64,000 bases of DNA, taken from the NCBI GenBank assembly GCA_964228555.1, contig CAXQZU010000008.1, positions 4,201 to 68,200 of the forward strand, in the 5' to 3' direction. The notes below the pieces were generated by a model. That model saw only the letters and a program-made list of their open reading frames with translations, was not told where the DNA came from and ran no database searches. The DNA comes from CAXQZU01 sp964228555 (GTDB taxonomy: Bacteria > Planctomycetota > PLA2 > JAEUHO01). Shown here piece after piece: positions 36,493 through 45,058 of the stretch (positions within the stretch are counted from its first letter, which is position 1; every line of letters starts with the position of its first letter). Both the position numbers and the translations under genes were made by a program.

Positions 36493-38259
36493 ATGCGCCG
36501 CCTATCCAGCCTGCTGCTGCTCTTGGTCGCCTTGCTCGGGGTCCAGGCCCCTGCCCTGGCCAAGCTGGAGCCGGCCGAGTGGAAGGTGGTCGAGCAGGAG
36601 TTCGCCCGCCTCTACACGCCCTCGCCGGGCCTGGTGGGCTTCGAGGCCGACAAGGGCAGCCTCCTCAACCTGCTCATCCAGGACGGCGAGGCGCGCTCCT
36701 TCAAGCTGCTCGGCGATGCGCTCGTGGCGGAGTGCACCCTGTGGCTCAACGCCCAGAAGGCCGTGGCCGAGACCACCGAGGCCATCGGCGTGGTGCTGAC
36801 CAAGCCCTCCAAGGCGCGCACGCCCGAGGAAGAGGCGAAGATGTTCCAGCTGCAGAAGCAGCTGCCGCGCCTCGAGGACGATGCGCGCATCGAGCGCGTG
36901 ATCATGGGCAACATCGTCAAGGCCATCGGCGGGGGCCCGGCGCCCGTGAAGGCGGCCCTCTACGCGCGCGCCAAGTCCTCGCCGGACTGGACGCTGCGCT
37001 CCGCGGTGGCGCAGGTGGCCGGCGCCGAGCCCACCGAGAAGGACGCCGCCAGCTTCCTGGTCCGCTCGCTGGCGCCCAGCACGGAGAAGGACCCGCGCGT
37101 GCGGGCGGCCGCGCTGGAGGGCCTCGCGGCCAACCCGGCGGGCGCGGAAGACCACGTGATCGGCCGCCTGGCCGACCCAGACTGGCAGGTGCAGCTGCTT
37201 GCCGTGCGCCACGTACGCGCACACAAGCTGATGCAGGCGATCCCGCACATGATCACGGGCCTGGACGCGGCGGCGCCGCGCATGCGCGACGAGCTGGGCA
37301 GCGCGCTCAAGGAGCTCACCGGCCAGAACTTCGATCCCTACGCCGACGTGTGGGCCAAGTGGTGGGAGGACAACCGCGAGAAGGTGCAGGGCGCCGGGCC
37401 GGCCAAGGTGGGCTCGCGTCCTTCCAACCCGGTGGTGGACCCCGAGCTCTACGGCGTGCCCGTCAAGAGCGACCGCGTGCTCTTCGTGATCGACATCTCG
37501 GGCTCGATGAAGGAGTCCATCAAGAAGCCGCCGGTGGCCCCCGACCCGGTGGTCACGCCCGCCGAGGGGGCGCCGCCTCCGCCCGAGGAGATGGACCTCG
37601 GGGGGCCCAAGGTGAATGTCGCGGTCGACCAGGTGCGCAAGGCCATCGAGCGCCTCACGCCCAAGAGCGTGTTCGCGATGATCGCCTTCAACCACGCCGT
37701 GATCGTGTGGAAGGACGCGCCCGTGCCGGCCACGAAGGAGAACAAGGAAGACGCCTACAAGTGGCTGCGCTCCTGGCAGTGGCAGCCCGGCCCCAACTAC
37801 GCGCAGAACGAGCGCCAGAACGGCACGGGCTCGCCCGGCCCCAGCGGCTCCACCTACGTCGAGGGCGCGCTGCGCACGGCCTTCACCAAGGTGGCCGGCG
37901 TGGGCACGGTGGACAAGGCCTATCCCGAGGTGCGCGTCGACACGATCGTGTTCCTCTGCGACGGCGCTCCCACCGACAACGCGGTGGACGCCTCCAAGCT
38001 GGTGCCCACGGATCCCATCCTCGCCCGCGTGCGCGAGTGGAACCCGCGCAAGGCCATCACCATCCACGCCATCGCCATCGACATGACCAACGAGGTGTCC
38101 GGCAACGCCTTCATGAAGGCGCTGGCCGCCGAGAACAACGGCACCTTCACGCCCATCCCCAAGCCCAAGGGCCGCAAGCCCGACGCCCCTCCTCCCGCTC
38201 CGGCCCCAGCTCCCGCGCCGGCTCCTGCACCCGCTCCCGCCCCTGCGCCCTCCAAGTAG
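36493..38259 (+). CDS. Secreted HEAT-repeat and von Willebrand factor A protein
   Basis: This 588-aa exported protein has a signal peptide (about 1-23). Residues about 110-290 are HEAT-like helical repeats (DPRVRAAALEGLAANPAGA, DPDWQVQLLAVRHVRAHK). A VWA domain follows with a complete metal site: DISGS at D334-S338, the threonine in GSTYVEGAL, and the aspartate in FLCDGAPTDN. A proline loop (about 343-370) is inserted after the first strand. The C-terminus is a Pro-Ala repeat tail (38187-38250). HEAT-VWA proteins of this kind are frequent in Planctomycetota; the ligand is unknown. Confidence 0.8.
   Translation: MRRLSSLLLLLVALLGVQAPALAKLEPAEWKVVEQEFARLYTPSPGLVGFEADKGSLLNLLIQDGEARSFKLLGDALVAECTLWLNAQKAVAETTEAIGVVLTKPSKARTPEEEAKMFQLQKQLPRLEDDARIERVIMGNIVKAIGGGPAPVKAALYARAKSSPDWTLRSAVAQVAGAEPTEKDAASFLVRSLAPSTEKDPRVRAAALEGLAANPAGAEDHVIGRLADPDWQVQLLAVRHVRAHKLMQAIPHMITGLDAAAPRMRDELGSALKELTGQNFDPYADVWAKWWEDNREKVQGAGPAKVGSRPSNPVVDPELYGVPVKSDRVLFVIDISGSMKESIKKPPVAPDPVVTPAEGAPPPPEEMDLGGPKVNVAVDQVRKAIERLTPKSVFAMIAFNHAVIVWKDAPVPATKENKEDAYKWLRSWQWQPGPNYAQNERQNGTGSPGPSGSTYVEGALRTAFTKVAGVGTVDKAYPEVRVDTIVFLCDGAPTDNAVDASKLVPTDPILARVREWNPRKAITIHAIAIDMTNEVSGNAFMKALAAENNGTFTPIPKPKGRKPDAPPPAPAPAPAPAPAPAPAPAPSK
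38187..38250 (+). repeat. Pro-Ala dipeptide repeat tract at end of VWA gene
   Basis: About ten consecutive Pro-Ala codon pairs occur in the C-terminal tail of the VWA protein, with varied third bases (CCN GCN), so it is a peptide-level repeat rather than recent DNA slippage. Confidence 0.7.
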
Positions 38260-38333
38260 CCCAGCCGCCCATCCCGCGGTCCCCTGCGCCCTGCGGCGCC
38301 GCCCTTCCCTCGCCGTCGCCGCCCATCGCCACC

Positions 38334-38433
38334 GACGCGCCCGAGGGGGAGCGGAAGCCCGATGAGGACGACGACGCGTAGCCTGGCTACGCGAGGAGGA
38401 CGAAGCGGGCTGATCGCCCCCCTCCGGCGCGTC
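38334..38433. terminator. Long imperfect inverted repeat between convergent genes
   Basis: The 197-base space between the VWA and aldehyde dehydrogenase stops can fold into a roughly 100-base hairpin. The tip is a perfect 9-bp palindrome with a one-base loop (38375-38383 against 38385-38393). The base pairs GACGCGCC (38334-38341) with GGCGCGTC (38426-38433), and matching blocks lie between. There is no T-run, but its place between converging genes suits a two-way terminator. Confidence 0.5.
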
Positions 38434-38456
38434 GCCCTCCGATCAACGCACGCGGC

Positions 38457-39935
38457 TCACCTGTCGATCTGGGCGCGTTGGAGGCCGCCGGAGTAGTCGA
38501 CGTAGACGGTCTTCCACTCGGTGAACAGGTCCAGCCCCGCGATGCCCGCCTCGCGGTGCCCGTTGCCGGTGCCCTTGATGCCGCCGAAGGGCAGGTGCAC
38601 CTCGGCGCCGATGGTGCCGTTGTGCACGTACACGATGCCGGTCTTGAAGGCGCGCATGGCCTTCATCGCGTGGGCCAGGTTGCGCGTGATGATCGCGCCC
38701 GACAGGCCGTAGGGCGTGCCGTTGTGCACCTCGATGGCCTCGTCGAGGTCGTCCACGCGCATCAGCGCCGTCACGGGGCCGAAGATCTCCTCCTGCGCGA
38801 TGCGCATGGAGGGCGTCACGTCGGCAAAGACCGTGGGCTCGTGGAAGAACCCGCCCTTGAGCGAGGCGGGCACCCTCGCGCGCTTGCCGCCGGACACGAG
38901 GCGGGCCTTGTCCTGCTTGAGGCCCACCTGCACGTAGTGCTCCACCTTCTTGAGCGCGGCGGGGCGCACCAGCGGGCCCACCTCCACGCCCTCCGTCCAG
39001 CCGTGGCCCACCTTGAGCGCCTCGGCGCCGGCGGCGACGCGCTCGACGAGCCGGTCGTAGATGCCGCGCGTGGCGATCACGCGGCTGCCTGCCGTGCAGC
39101 GCTGGCCGGTGGTGCCATAGGCCGACCACAGGATGGCGCGCACGGCGAACTCGAGGTCGGCGTCATCCAGCACCACGATGCCGTTCTTGCCGCCCAGCTC
39201 GAGGTGCACGTGCTTGAGCATGGGCGCCGCAGCCTGGCTCACGGCGCGGCCCGTGGCGTTGCTGCCCGTGAACGAGATCACGGGCACGTCGGGGTGCGCC
39301 ACGAGGGCTGCGCCGGCTTCCTCGCCCGTGCCGTGCACGAGGTTGACCACGCCCGCGGGCACGCCGGCCTCGACGAGGCACTCCACGTAGGCCGTCGCGC
39401 AGCCGCCGGTCTCCTCGCTGGGCTTGATCACCACGCTGTTGCCGGCCACCAACGCCGGCAGGCTCTTCCACGAGGGGATGGCCACCGGGAAGTTCCACGG
39501 CGTGATCAGGCCGCACACGCCCACGGGCTCGCGCAGCGTCATGCACAGCTTGTTGGGCAGCTCGCTGGGCGTGGTGTGGCCGAAGAGCCGGCGGCCCTCG
39601 GCGGCCATGTAGTAGGCCATGTCGATGGCCTCCTGGACGTCGCCCAGCGCCTCGGCCTTGACCTTGCCCATCTCCGAGCACACGAGGCGGCCCAGCTCCT
39701 GCTTGCGGCCCTCCATGACGCGTGCCGCCTGGAACAGGATCTCGCCCCGGCGCGGCGCGGGCACCGCGCCCCACGCGCGCTGCGCCTGCTTGGCCGCATC
39801 CACGGCAGCCGCCACGTCCTTGGCCGTGCTGCGCGGCGCCTTGCCGATCGTCTTGCCCGTGGCCGGGTCGATGATGGGCAGGCTGCGTGCCTTGGGGCCG
39901 CTCCACGTGCCACCGACGAGGTTCTTGGCGTCCAT
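38457..39935 (-). CDS. NAD(P)-dependent aldehyde dehydrogenase
   Basis: This 492-aa enzyme oxidises an aldehyde to the acid with NAD(P). Family hallmarks are PWNFPVAIPSWKSLPALVAGNSVVIKPSEE, the Rossmann GSNATGRAV, the general base in LELGGKN and the nucleophilic cysteine in GTTGQRCTAGSR, ending with the EEIFGPV and LPFGGIKGTGNGHREAG motifs. Similarity to the ALDH7/aminoadipate-semialdehyde group is suggested by the YGTTGQRCTA form, but substrate assignment is not secure. A GGAGGAC site and an upstream TAGGGT support the ATG at 39935. Confidence 0.9.
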   Translation of the reverse strand: MDAKNLVGGTWSGPKARSLPIIDPATGKTIGKAPRSTAKDVAAAVDAAKQAQRAWGAVPAPRRGEILFQAARVMEGRKQELGRLVCSEMGKVKAEALGDVQEAIDMAYYMAAEGRRLFGHTTPSELPNKLCMTLREPVGVCGLITPWNFPVAIPSWKSLPALVAGNSVVIKPSEETGGCATAYVECLVEAGVPAGVVNLVHGTGEEAGAALVAHPDVPVISFTGSNATGRAVSQAAAPMLKHVHLELGGKNGIVVLDDADLEFAVRAILWSAYGTTGQRCTAGSRVIATRGIYDRLVERVAAGAEALKVGHGWTEGVEVGPLVRPAALKKVEHYVQVGLKQDKARLVSGGKRARVPASLKGGFFHEPTVFADVTPSMRIAQEEIFGPVTALMRVDDLDEAIEVHNGTPYGLSGAIITRNLAHAMKAMRAFKTGIVYVHNGTIGAEVHLPFGGIKGTGNGHREAGIAGLDLFTEWKTVYVDYSGGLQRAQIDR

Positions 39936-40027
39936 GGTGCGTCCTCCGTGCCGGCCGAGCAGGCACCCTACGGGAAGGGAGGCGTGGGCCGAAGCCGGGG
40001 CGCGGGGACGGGCGCGCGCCTCTACGC

Positions 40028-41323
40028 CTACAGCGTGCGCGCCAGGCGCACGCCGGAGGCCTGCCAGCGCGCCTCGGGCGGGAAGAAGTTGCGGTAGGAG
40101 GCGCGCAGGTGGCTGCCGGGCGTGGCCCACGAGCCGCCGCGCAGCACCATCTGGTTCACCATGAACTTGCCGTTGTACTCCCCGACGGCACCCGCCCACG
40201 GGCGGAAGCCCGGGTAGGGCAGGTAGGCGCTGCCCGTCCACTCCCACAGGTCGCCGTAGGCCTGCGCGGGCACGTGCCGGGGCGCGTCCCCAGCCGGCGG
40301 GCGGGGCGCGAGCAGGCCTTGCTCCAGCAGGTTGCCCTCCACGGGCAGCGGCGCCATGGCGACCTCCCACTCGGCCTCGGTGGGCAGGCGCACGCCGGCC
40401 CACGTGGCGTAGGCCTCGGCCTCGAACCAGCTCACATGGCTCACGGGCTCGTGGGGGTCCATGGGGTGCCGGCCGCGCAGCGTGTGGCGCCACCAGCGGC
40501 CGCCCTCCTGGCGCCAGCCCCACGGAGCCTGCCAGCCCTGCTGCTGCACGTGCTGCCAGCCCAGCGACATCCACAGCGCAGCCCGGCCGTAGCCGCCGTC
40601 CTCCATGAAGGCCAGCCACTCGCCGTTCGTCACCAGCCGCGAGGCCAGCTCGAAGGTGCCCAGGTAGGTGCGATGGCGCGGTCCCTCGTTGTCGAAGGCG
40701 AAGCCCGTCCCGCGCTGCCCGATCTCGAAGAGGCCGCTGCCGTGACGCAGCCAGCGCAGCGGGCCGGGATCGCCGCAGGCGGGCAGCGGGGGGGCGGGAT
40801 AGGCCCACTGCGGGGCGAGCGCGGGCTGCTCCACGAGCAGGTGCTGCAGGTCGGTGAGCAGCAGTTCCTGGTGCTGCTGCTCGTGCTGCAGGCCCAGCTC
40901 CACCAGCGCGGCCACGTCGGGGGACAGCGCGGCCTCGTCCGCCAGCAGCGCCTGCATGCGCGCGTCCACGGCGCTGCGATAGGCCAGCACCTGGGCCAGG
41001 CCCGGCCGCCCTGCCGCGCCGCGCTGGTCGCGTGCGGCCGGCGTGCCCACCGACTGGTAGTAGGAGTTGAAGAGCGCCGTGAAGGCGGGGTCGTGGGGCG
41101 GCACGCCGGGCTGGGCGCGCGCGAGCACGAAGGTCTCGAAGAACCACGAGGCGTGCGCGAGGTGCCAGGCCGTGGGGCTGGCATCCACCATCGACTGCTG
41201 CGTGGCCAGGGCCTCGGGCACGGGCCGTGCGAGACGCAGCGTGGCCTCGCGTACCGCGCGGAAGCGTGTCGCCAGCCCCGGGCCCGCCACGGGCAGCAGC
41301 GACGAGGAGGGCGCGGGCGCCAT
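40028..41323 (-). CDS. egtB: Ergothioneine synthase-like EgtB (non-heme iron sulfoxide synthase)
   Basis: This enzyme joins a thiol to trimethylhistidine in ergothioneine synthesis. Its 431 aa comprise a DinB-like helical domain and a C-terminal sulfatase-modifying-factor domain. Expected iron ligands are visible: H54 in PTAWHLAH and the HxxxH of LQHEQQHQE (H147, H151). The FGE domain has FDNEGPRH, PVSHVSWFEAEAYATWAGVRLPTEAEWE and the closing NFFPPEARWQASGVRLAR. No egtD methyltransferase gene is adjacent, which is unusual. It follows the DsrE gene by four bases, so they form an operon. OvoA or an EgtB-like relative with another thiol donor is possible. Confidence 0.85.
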   Translation of the reverse strand: MAPAPSSSLLPVAGPGLATRFRAVREATLRLARPVPEALATQQSMVDASPTAWHLAHASWFFETFVLARAQPGVPPHDPAFTALFNSYYQSVGTPAARDQRGAAGRPGLAQVLAYRSAVDARMQALLADEAALSPDVAALVELGLQHEQQHQELLLTDLQHLLVEQPALAPQWAYPAPPLPACGDPGPLRWLRHGSGLFEIGQRGTGFAFDNEGPRHRTYLGTFELASRLVTNGEWLAFMEDGGYGRAALWMSLGWQHVQQQGWQAPWGWRQEGGRWWRHTLRGRHPMDPHEPVSHVSWFEAEAYATWAGVRLPTEAEWEVAMAPLPVEGNLLEQGLLAPRPPAGDAPRHVPAQAYGDLWEWTGSAYLPYPGFRPWAGAVGEYNGKFMVNQMVLRGGSWATPGSHLRASYRNFFPPEARWQASGVRLARTL

Positions 41324-41327
41324 GCGC

Positions 41328-41687
41328 CTAGAGCGACAGCGGCTGGCTGCCGGAGGCCAGCAGCCGCGCGAGGTCCTCGGGCGATCCCAGCCGCGCTCCC
41401 GGGCGCAACGTGTCGGCCTCGAAGCCGCGCTGCTCGAAGCAGGACCGGGCGCACCACAGCGTGCCGCCTGCCGCCGCCAGTGCGTCCAGCGCCGCCGCTG
41501 CGCCCACCGGGTAGGGCTCCTGGATGGCCTCGGCCACGTGCTGGACGCCCAGCCGAACGCCCTCGGCGTAGAGCCACAGGTCCACCGGCTGGCCGGCCTG
41601 GGCCAGCCCCTGCGCCAGCCACAGCGCCGCCGAGGCCCGCTCGGGGGCCTCGGTGGAGTGGGCCAGCAGCACGAGGGAACGGGCCAT
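41328..41687 (-). CDS. DsrE/DsrF-like sulfur-relay protein
   Basis: This 119-aa protein has the DsrE fold (SLVLLAHSTEAPERASAALWLAQGLAQAG, then DLWLYAEGVRL). Cysteines occur at LWCARSCFEQRG (near residues 77-84), where DsrE relatives often carry their reactive cysteine. The family carries or senses sulfane sulfur. It is the first gene of a two-gene unit with egtB (four-base gap), which hints that it delivers or handles sulfur for that enzyme. The ATG follows a TACACT hexamer by eight bases. Confidence 0.75.
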   Translation of the reverse strand: MARSLVLLAHSTEAPERASAALWLAQGLAQAGQPVDLWLYAEGVRLGVQHVAEAIQEPYPVGAAAALDALAAAGGTLWCARSCFEQRGFEADTLRPGARLGSPEDLARLLASGSQPLSL

Positions 41688-41694
41688 GCGCGCC

Positions 41695-41700
41695 AGTGTA
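41695..41700 (-). promoter_or_regulatory. -10-like hexamer TACACT before dsrE-egtB
   Basis: On the minus strand it ends eight bases before the ATG at 41687, predicting a leaderless operon transcript. Confidence 0.45.
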
Positions 41701-41857
41701 GGCGCGCTGCGGTGGCGCACGCAGGGCGGCCGGGCCCCGCATGGGTCCCCCGAGGCGCGTCGTCCACCTGCCCCGCGCCAGCGCCCCCCAAAGCAAGGCG
41801 GCGGCCGCCCGTGAGGGCCGCCGCCGCCAGCGTGAGGGAACGGGGTGGGAAAGCCGC

Positions 41858-42529
41858 CTAGGCGGCGTCCTTGGCGGCCTTCTCGTCCTGCTTGCGCTCG
41901 AGCTTGAGGAGGGCGTCGCGCTCGGCGTTGGCCTCCTTCTCGCGCTCGGCCAGCTCCTTGGCTTCCTTCTCCCACTCCTTCTTGTCGGCGTCCGAGGGCT
42001 TCTCGGCGCGCGACTTCTTCTCCTCGAGGATCTTGCGCTCGTTGGCGATCTTGTCGAACTCGCCGAGCACCTTGAGCATCGACTTGGTCATCTTCTCGAG
42101 GTCACCCTTGTAGTGGGCCTTGTAGCTCGCCTTCATGGCGTCCCACATGCGGCCAATCGAGATCTTGTCGCCCTCGATGCTCTCGACGTCCTGGTAGTCG
42201 GCCGAGATGATGACGATGCGCGGCGTCTCCTTGCCGGCGGCGGCCAGGATCGGGTCTTGCGCAGCCTGCTCGTCGCTCATGCGCACGCAGGTGAAGGCCT
42301 TGCTTCCGATGACGATCTTGTCCTCGGTCAGCACCACCTTCTCGACCTTGTCGAAGCCCTCGGCGGGCGTGGGGCTGGCCACGTAGACCAGCATGGGCTT
42401 GTCGGCGCGCGGCGCCGGCACCTTCTCGGCGGGCTCGGAGGCCGACTCGCCCTCCTTGGGCGTGGTCACGGCCACGGTCTTCGGCGCGACGCGCGCCAGG
42501 CTCTTCCAGCCGATGTTGAGGACGGCCAT
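41858..42529 (-). CDS. Uncharacterised protein with charged coiled-coil C-terminus
   Basis: I do not know the function of this 223-aa cytoplasmic protein. Residues about 40-150 form a mixed alpha/beta domain (MLVYVASPTPAEGFDKVEKVV, RIVIISADYQDVESIEGDKI) that could be thioredoxin-like, with one cysteine in SKAFTCVRMSD. Residues about 150-223 are a very highly charged coiled coil (EKEAKELAEREKEANAERD). Its codon use is more lysine-rich than its neighbours. It follows a 27-codon gene by 18 bases. Confidence 0.6.
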   Translation of the reverse strand: MAVLNIGWKSLARVAPKTVAVTTPKEGESASEPAEKVPAPRADKPMLVYVASPTPAEGFDKVEKVVLTEDKIVIGSKAFTCVRMSDEQAAQDPILAAAGKETPRIVIISADYQDVESIEGDKISIGRMWDAMKASYKAHYKGDLEKMTKSMLKVLGEFDKIANERKILEEKKSRAEKPSDADKKEWEKEAKELAEREKEANAERDALLKLERKQDEKAAKDAA

Positions 42530-42547
42530 ACTGGCCGCCGAGCGGCC

Positions 42548-42631
42548 TCAGCAGCTGCTCGCGATGCCCGACTGGGCGGCCCAGGCCGTGATGGCCGCGA
42601 GGGCCACGCCAACGATGAGGTGCTTCTTCAT
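42548..42631 (-). CDS. 27-residue hydrophobic peptide
   Basis: A short frame encodes a 27-aa peptide: MKKHLIVGVALAAITAWAAQ followed by SGIASSC, then TGA. It has a positively charged start, one membrane-length hydrophobic stretch and a C-terminal cysteine. An AAGGAG site lies five bases before the ATG, a better site than many long genes here have. It precedes the coiled-coil protein gene by 18 bases. It could be a small membrane peptide or a leader peptide controlling the downstream gene; the signal for translation is good but the product is unproven. Confidence 0.5.
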   Translation of the reverse strand: MKKHLIVGVALAAITAWAAQSGIASSC

Positions 42632-42823
42632 GGGGCTCCTTGCCGCAGGCCGTGGAAGCCTGCCTCTCCATCCTTGTATCGGCCGCGGGGCCCTAGAGCC
42701 ACCGGGCAGGTGCCCACCGGGGTGGCCCGGGCGGGGTGGCTCACGTCAGCGCCGGGCCGGGCCCGGCCTCGCGTGCGGGCGGCCCTCCGGCGTTCCCAGG
42801 GCCATTTCCAGCCTCCCGGGGCC

Positions 42824-42829
42824 TAGACT
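42824..42829 (+). promoter_or_regulatory. -10-like hexamer TAGACT before the CDP-alcohol phosphatidyltransferase gene
   Basis: It ends eight bases before the ATG at 42837, predicting a leaderless transcript. Confidence 0.45.
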
Positions 42830-42836
42830 CCGCCCC

Positions 42837-43652
42837 ATGGCCGCACCTGCCCCGCCTGCCTCCCCAGCCGGGCCGTGGCCGGCCGGGCCTGCCCCCCTGG
42901 TGCTCGACGAGCCGGTGGACCGCTGGTTCAGCCGCCCGCTGGCCCGCGGGGTGGTGTGGCTGCTGGCCAAGACGCCCATCACGGCCAACCAGTGCACGGC
43001 GCTCAGCGCCGTCGTCGGCGTGGCCTCGGGCGTGGCGCTGGGCCTCGCGGACGGCGTGCTCTTCACCGCCCTGACGGCGGCCTTCCTCGTGCTGGACTGC
43101 TGCGACGGACAGCTGGCGCGCATGGGACGAGGGGGCGGACTGCTGGGGCGCGCCGTGGACGGCGTGGGCGACTACCTCACCGCCATCTCCATCCACCTGG
43201 GCCTGCTCGCCTGGCTGGTCCCGCTGCACGGCTGGGCGCTGGCCGTGCCCAGCGTCGTGGCTGCCGGCGCCTCGATGTCGTGGGGGGCGCTGCTGCTCGA
43301 TCGCTACAAGCGTCGCTACAAGGGCGAGGTCGAGGACGCGCAGGCGGTCGAGGCGGCGATGGCGCGCGAGACGGGCTGGAGGCGCGCGGTGCTGGCCTTG
43401 CTCGTGCCCTACTTCAAGCGCCTTGCCAACGAGCGGCCCGTGGCCGACCTCGTGGCCTACCAGCGCCATGCGCGCCTGCCCACGCGCCTGTTCCTGCTGT
43501 GCGGACACACCACGCACGTGACAGCGTGGAGCGTGCTCGCCCTGCTGGACATGCCGTTGGCCTACGCCTTCGCCGCCGTGGTTCCCTTCAACCTGCTGGC
43601 GCTCGTGGCGTGGCTGCTGCAACGCCGCGCGGAGCGCGCCGCCAGTGCCTGA
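42837..43652 (+). CDS. CDP-alcohol phosphatidyltransferase family protein
   Basis: This 271-aa inner-membrane enzyme moves a substituted phosphate (or phosphonate) group from a CDP- or CMP-linked donor to an alcohol. The complete catalytic motif D-x2-DG-x2-AR-x8-G-x3-D-x3-D is present at D87, D90-G91, A94-R95, G104, D108 and D112, with several transmembrane helices around it. It lies beside, but on the other strand from, the phosphonate cluster at 44.4-48.8 kb. This makes it a candidate for transferring CMP-activated 2-aminoethylphosphonate to a lipid; that link is an inference from position and chemistry. Confidence 0.85.
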   Translation: MAAPAPPASPAGPWPAGPAPLVLDEPVDRWFSRPLARGVVWLLAKTPITANQCTALSAVVGVASGVALGLADGVLFTALTAAFLVLDCCDGQLARMGRGGGLLGRAVDGVGDYLTAISIHLGLLAWLVPLHGWALAVPSVVAAGASMSWGALLLDRYKRRYKGEVEDAQAVEAAMARETGWRRAVLALLVPYFKRLANERPVADLVAYQRHARLPTRLFLLCGHTTHVTAWSVLALLDMPLAYAFAAVVPFNLLALVAWLLQRRAERAASA

Positions 43653-43678
43653 CGGAGCGCCCGCGGGCGTGCGGCGGG

Positions 43679-44263
43679 CTAGGGCTTCTTCATCTCGATG
43701 AGCTTCATCGAGGTCTTGGTCGTCTGGCCGCCCGAGGTGGACTGCGTCTCCATCATCACCATGCCGCCCGGCACCTGGTCGCTGTTCCACACCTTGAACA
43801 CGTAGGTGCCGTCGCCGGACTTGCCCTTGCCCTCGGTCCACTTGCAGTCGAAGGTGCCCGCAGGGGTGGTCACGCTGGCCGTGCCCTCGGTGATCGTGGG
43901 CTTCTCGCTGGAGGCCGGCATGCCCATGGGCAGCGTGCCCTCGGCCACCATCTTGGGCTCCTCGCGCTTCTGGCCGGGCACCTGCATCACCTGCCCGCCC
44001 ATGTCCATCGCCATGCTGGTCTGGATCACCGCCTTGCTCTCGGTCAGCTCCACCAGCGTCTGCGTCATCGTGATCTTCTGGCCGCCCATGGCATCGTTGA
44101 CCATCTCGTAGCGGGCCAGCGCGCCGACCTTGTGCTTGGCCCACTCCTTGTAGGCGGGGTTCTCCACCATCTTCTTCTCCTCGGCGCGCACGGGCGCGGC
44201 GAGCAGGGCCAGCGCGATCACGGCCAGCGAGCAGAGGGGCAGCAGCAAGGAGGGACGACGCAT
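43679..44263 (-). CDS. Secreted protein of unknown function
   Basis: This 194-aa protein has a clear signal peptide (about 1-27, RRPSLLLPLCSLAVIALAL then APVRAEE). The mature part has an antiparallel beta-sheet pattern with DAMGGQKITMTQTLVELTES and ASVTTPAGTFDCKWTEGKG, resembling lipocalin- or LolA-like shells, without a firm family match. It sits between the phosphonate cluster and the converging CDP-alcohol phosphatidyltransferase gene, so a part in the same envelope process is possible but unproven. Confidence 0.6.
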   Translation of the reverse strand: MRRPSLLLPLCSLAVIALALLAAPVRAEEKKMVENPAYKEWAKHKVGALARYEMVNDAMGGQKITMTQTLVELTESKAVIQTSMAMDMGGQVMQVPGQKREEPKMVAEGTLPMGMPASSEKPTITEGTASVTTPAGTFDCKWTEGKGKSGDGTYVFKVWNSDQVPGGMVMMETQSTSGGQTTKTSMKLIEMKKP

Positions 44264-44368
44264 GCGGAAGGCTCCGGGGAAGGGGGTCCCCAGACGGTAC
44301 GCAGGCAGGGGGGCGGCGTCACGGCTGGGATCGTGCTGGGCCTCCCCCGGCCGGCCCGGCGGGCGGCC

Positions 44369-45058
44369 CTATGCCGTGCGGGGCCCGCGGCCGGGCGCGG
44401 CGATGCGCGGCAGGATGTCGCGCCGCGCGCGCTCGAGGTCCTGCTCGAAGTCGATCTCGGTCCACGGGCGGCCCGCCACCAGCACGTAGTCGGCGCCATG
44501 CTCGCCCACGAATCGGTCCAGCGCCTTCTCGTAGTCGCTGTCGGGGTCGCTGGCCTCGACCGCCTTGCGCAGGGCGGGCAGCGAGGCGCGGTCCACCTTG
44601 AAGAAGCCCACGCCCTCGCCCACCACCTCGAAGCCCGGCAGCCTGCCGCGCCGGATGGCGCGCACCTTGCCGCCCTTCACGCCCACCATCATCTCCTCGT
44701 CGCCCGGGTCGGTGCGCGGGTCGATGGCGAACCCTCGCGGCAGGCGCGCCACGTCGGCCAGGATGCTGGGGTCGTAGAGCACGTCGCCGTCCATGAGGAT
44801 CACGTCCTCGTCCACGGCCGAGAGCGCCGCCTTGAGCGAGAGCAGCGAGCCGCGGCGGTACTCGGGGTTCACCACCTGCCTCGCCACCGGGATGCGCTCG
44901 GCCTGCCAGCCCGTCACGGCCAGCACCGGGATGCCCAGCGCCGCGAGGTTCTCGAGGTGCCGGTCCAGCAGCGTGCGGCCACCCACCTCCAGCAGCACCT
45001 TGGGCCGGTCGCCCGCCAGCCGACGCCCCACGCCCGCGATGAGCAGCACGGCGATCAC
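44369..45058 (-). CDS. Nucleotidyltransferase, candidate phosphonate cytidylyltransferase (PntC/LicC-like)
   Basis: This 229-aa NTP transferase probably activates 2-aminoethylphosphonate with CTP. The nucleotide loop is canonical (IAGVGRRLAGDRPKVLLEVGG, with GxGxR and PK), LMDGDVLYDPSI provides the metal-binding aspartates, and PWTEIDFEQDLERAR is the typical LicC/PntC C-terminal motif. Its GTG start overlaps the aminotransferase stop (GTGA, 45055-45058), tying it to the phosphonate operon. It is complete, unlike the NTase domain fused to PEP mutase upstream, so it is the better candidate for the active enzyme. Confidence 0.75.
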   Translation of the reverse strand: MIAVLLIAGVGRRLAGDRPKVLLEVGGRTLLDRHLENLAALGIPVLAVTGWQAERIPVARQVVNPEYRRGSLLSLKAALSAVDEDVILMDGDVLYDPSILADVARLPRGFAIDPRTDPGDEEMMVGVKGGKVRAIRRGRLPGFEVVGEGVGFFKVDRASLPALRKAVEASDPDSDYEKALDRFVGEHGADYVLVAGRPWTEIDFEQDLERARRDILPRIAAPGRGPRTA

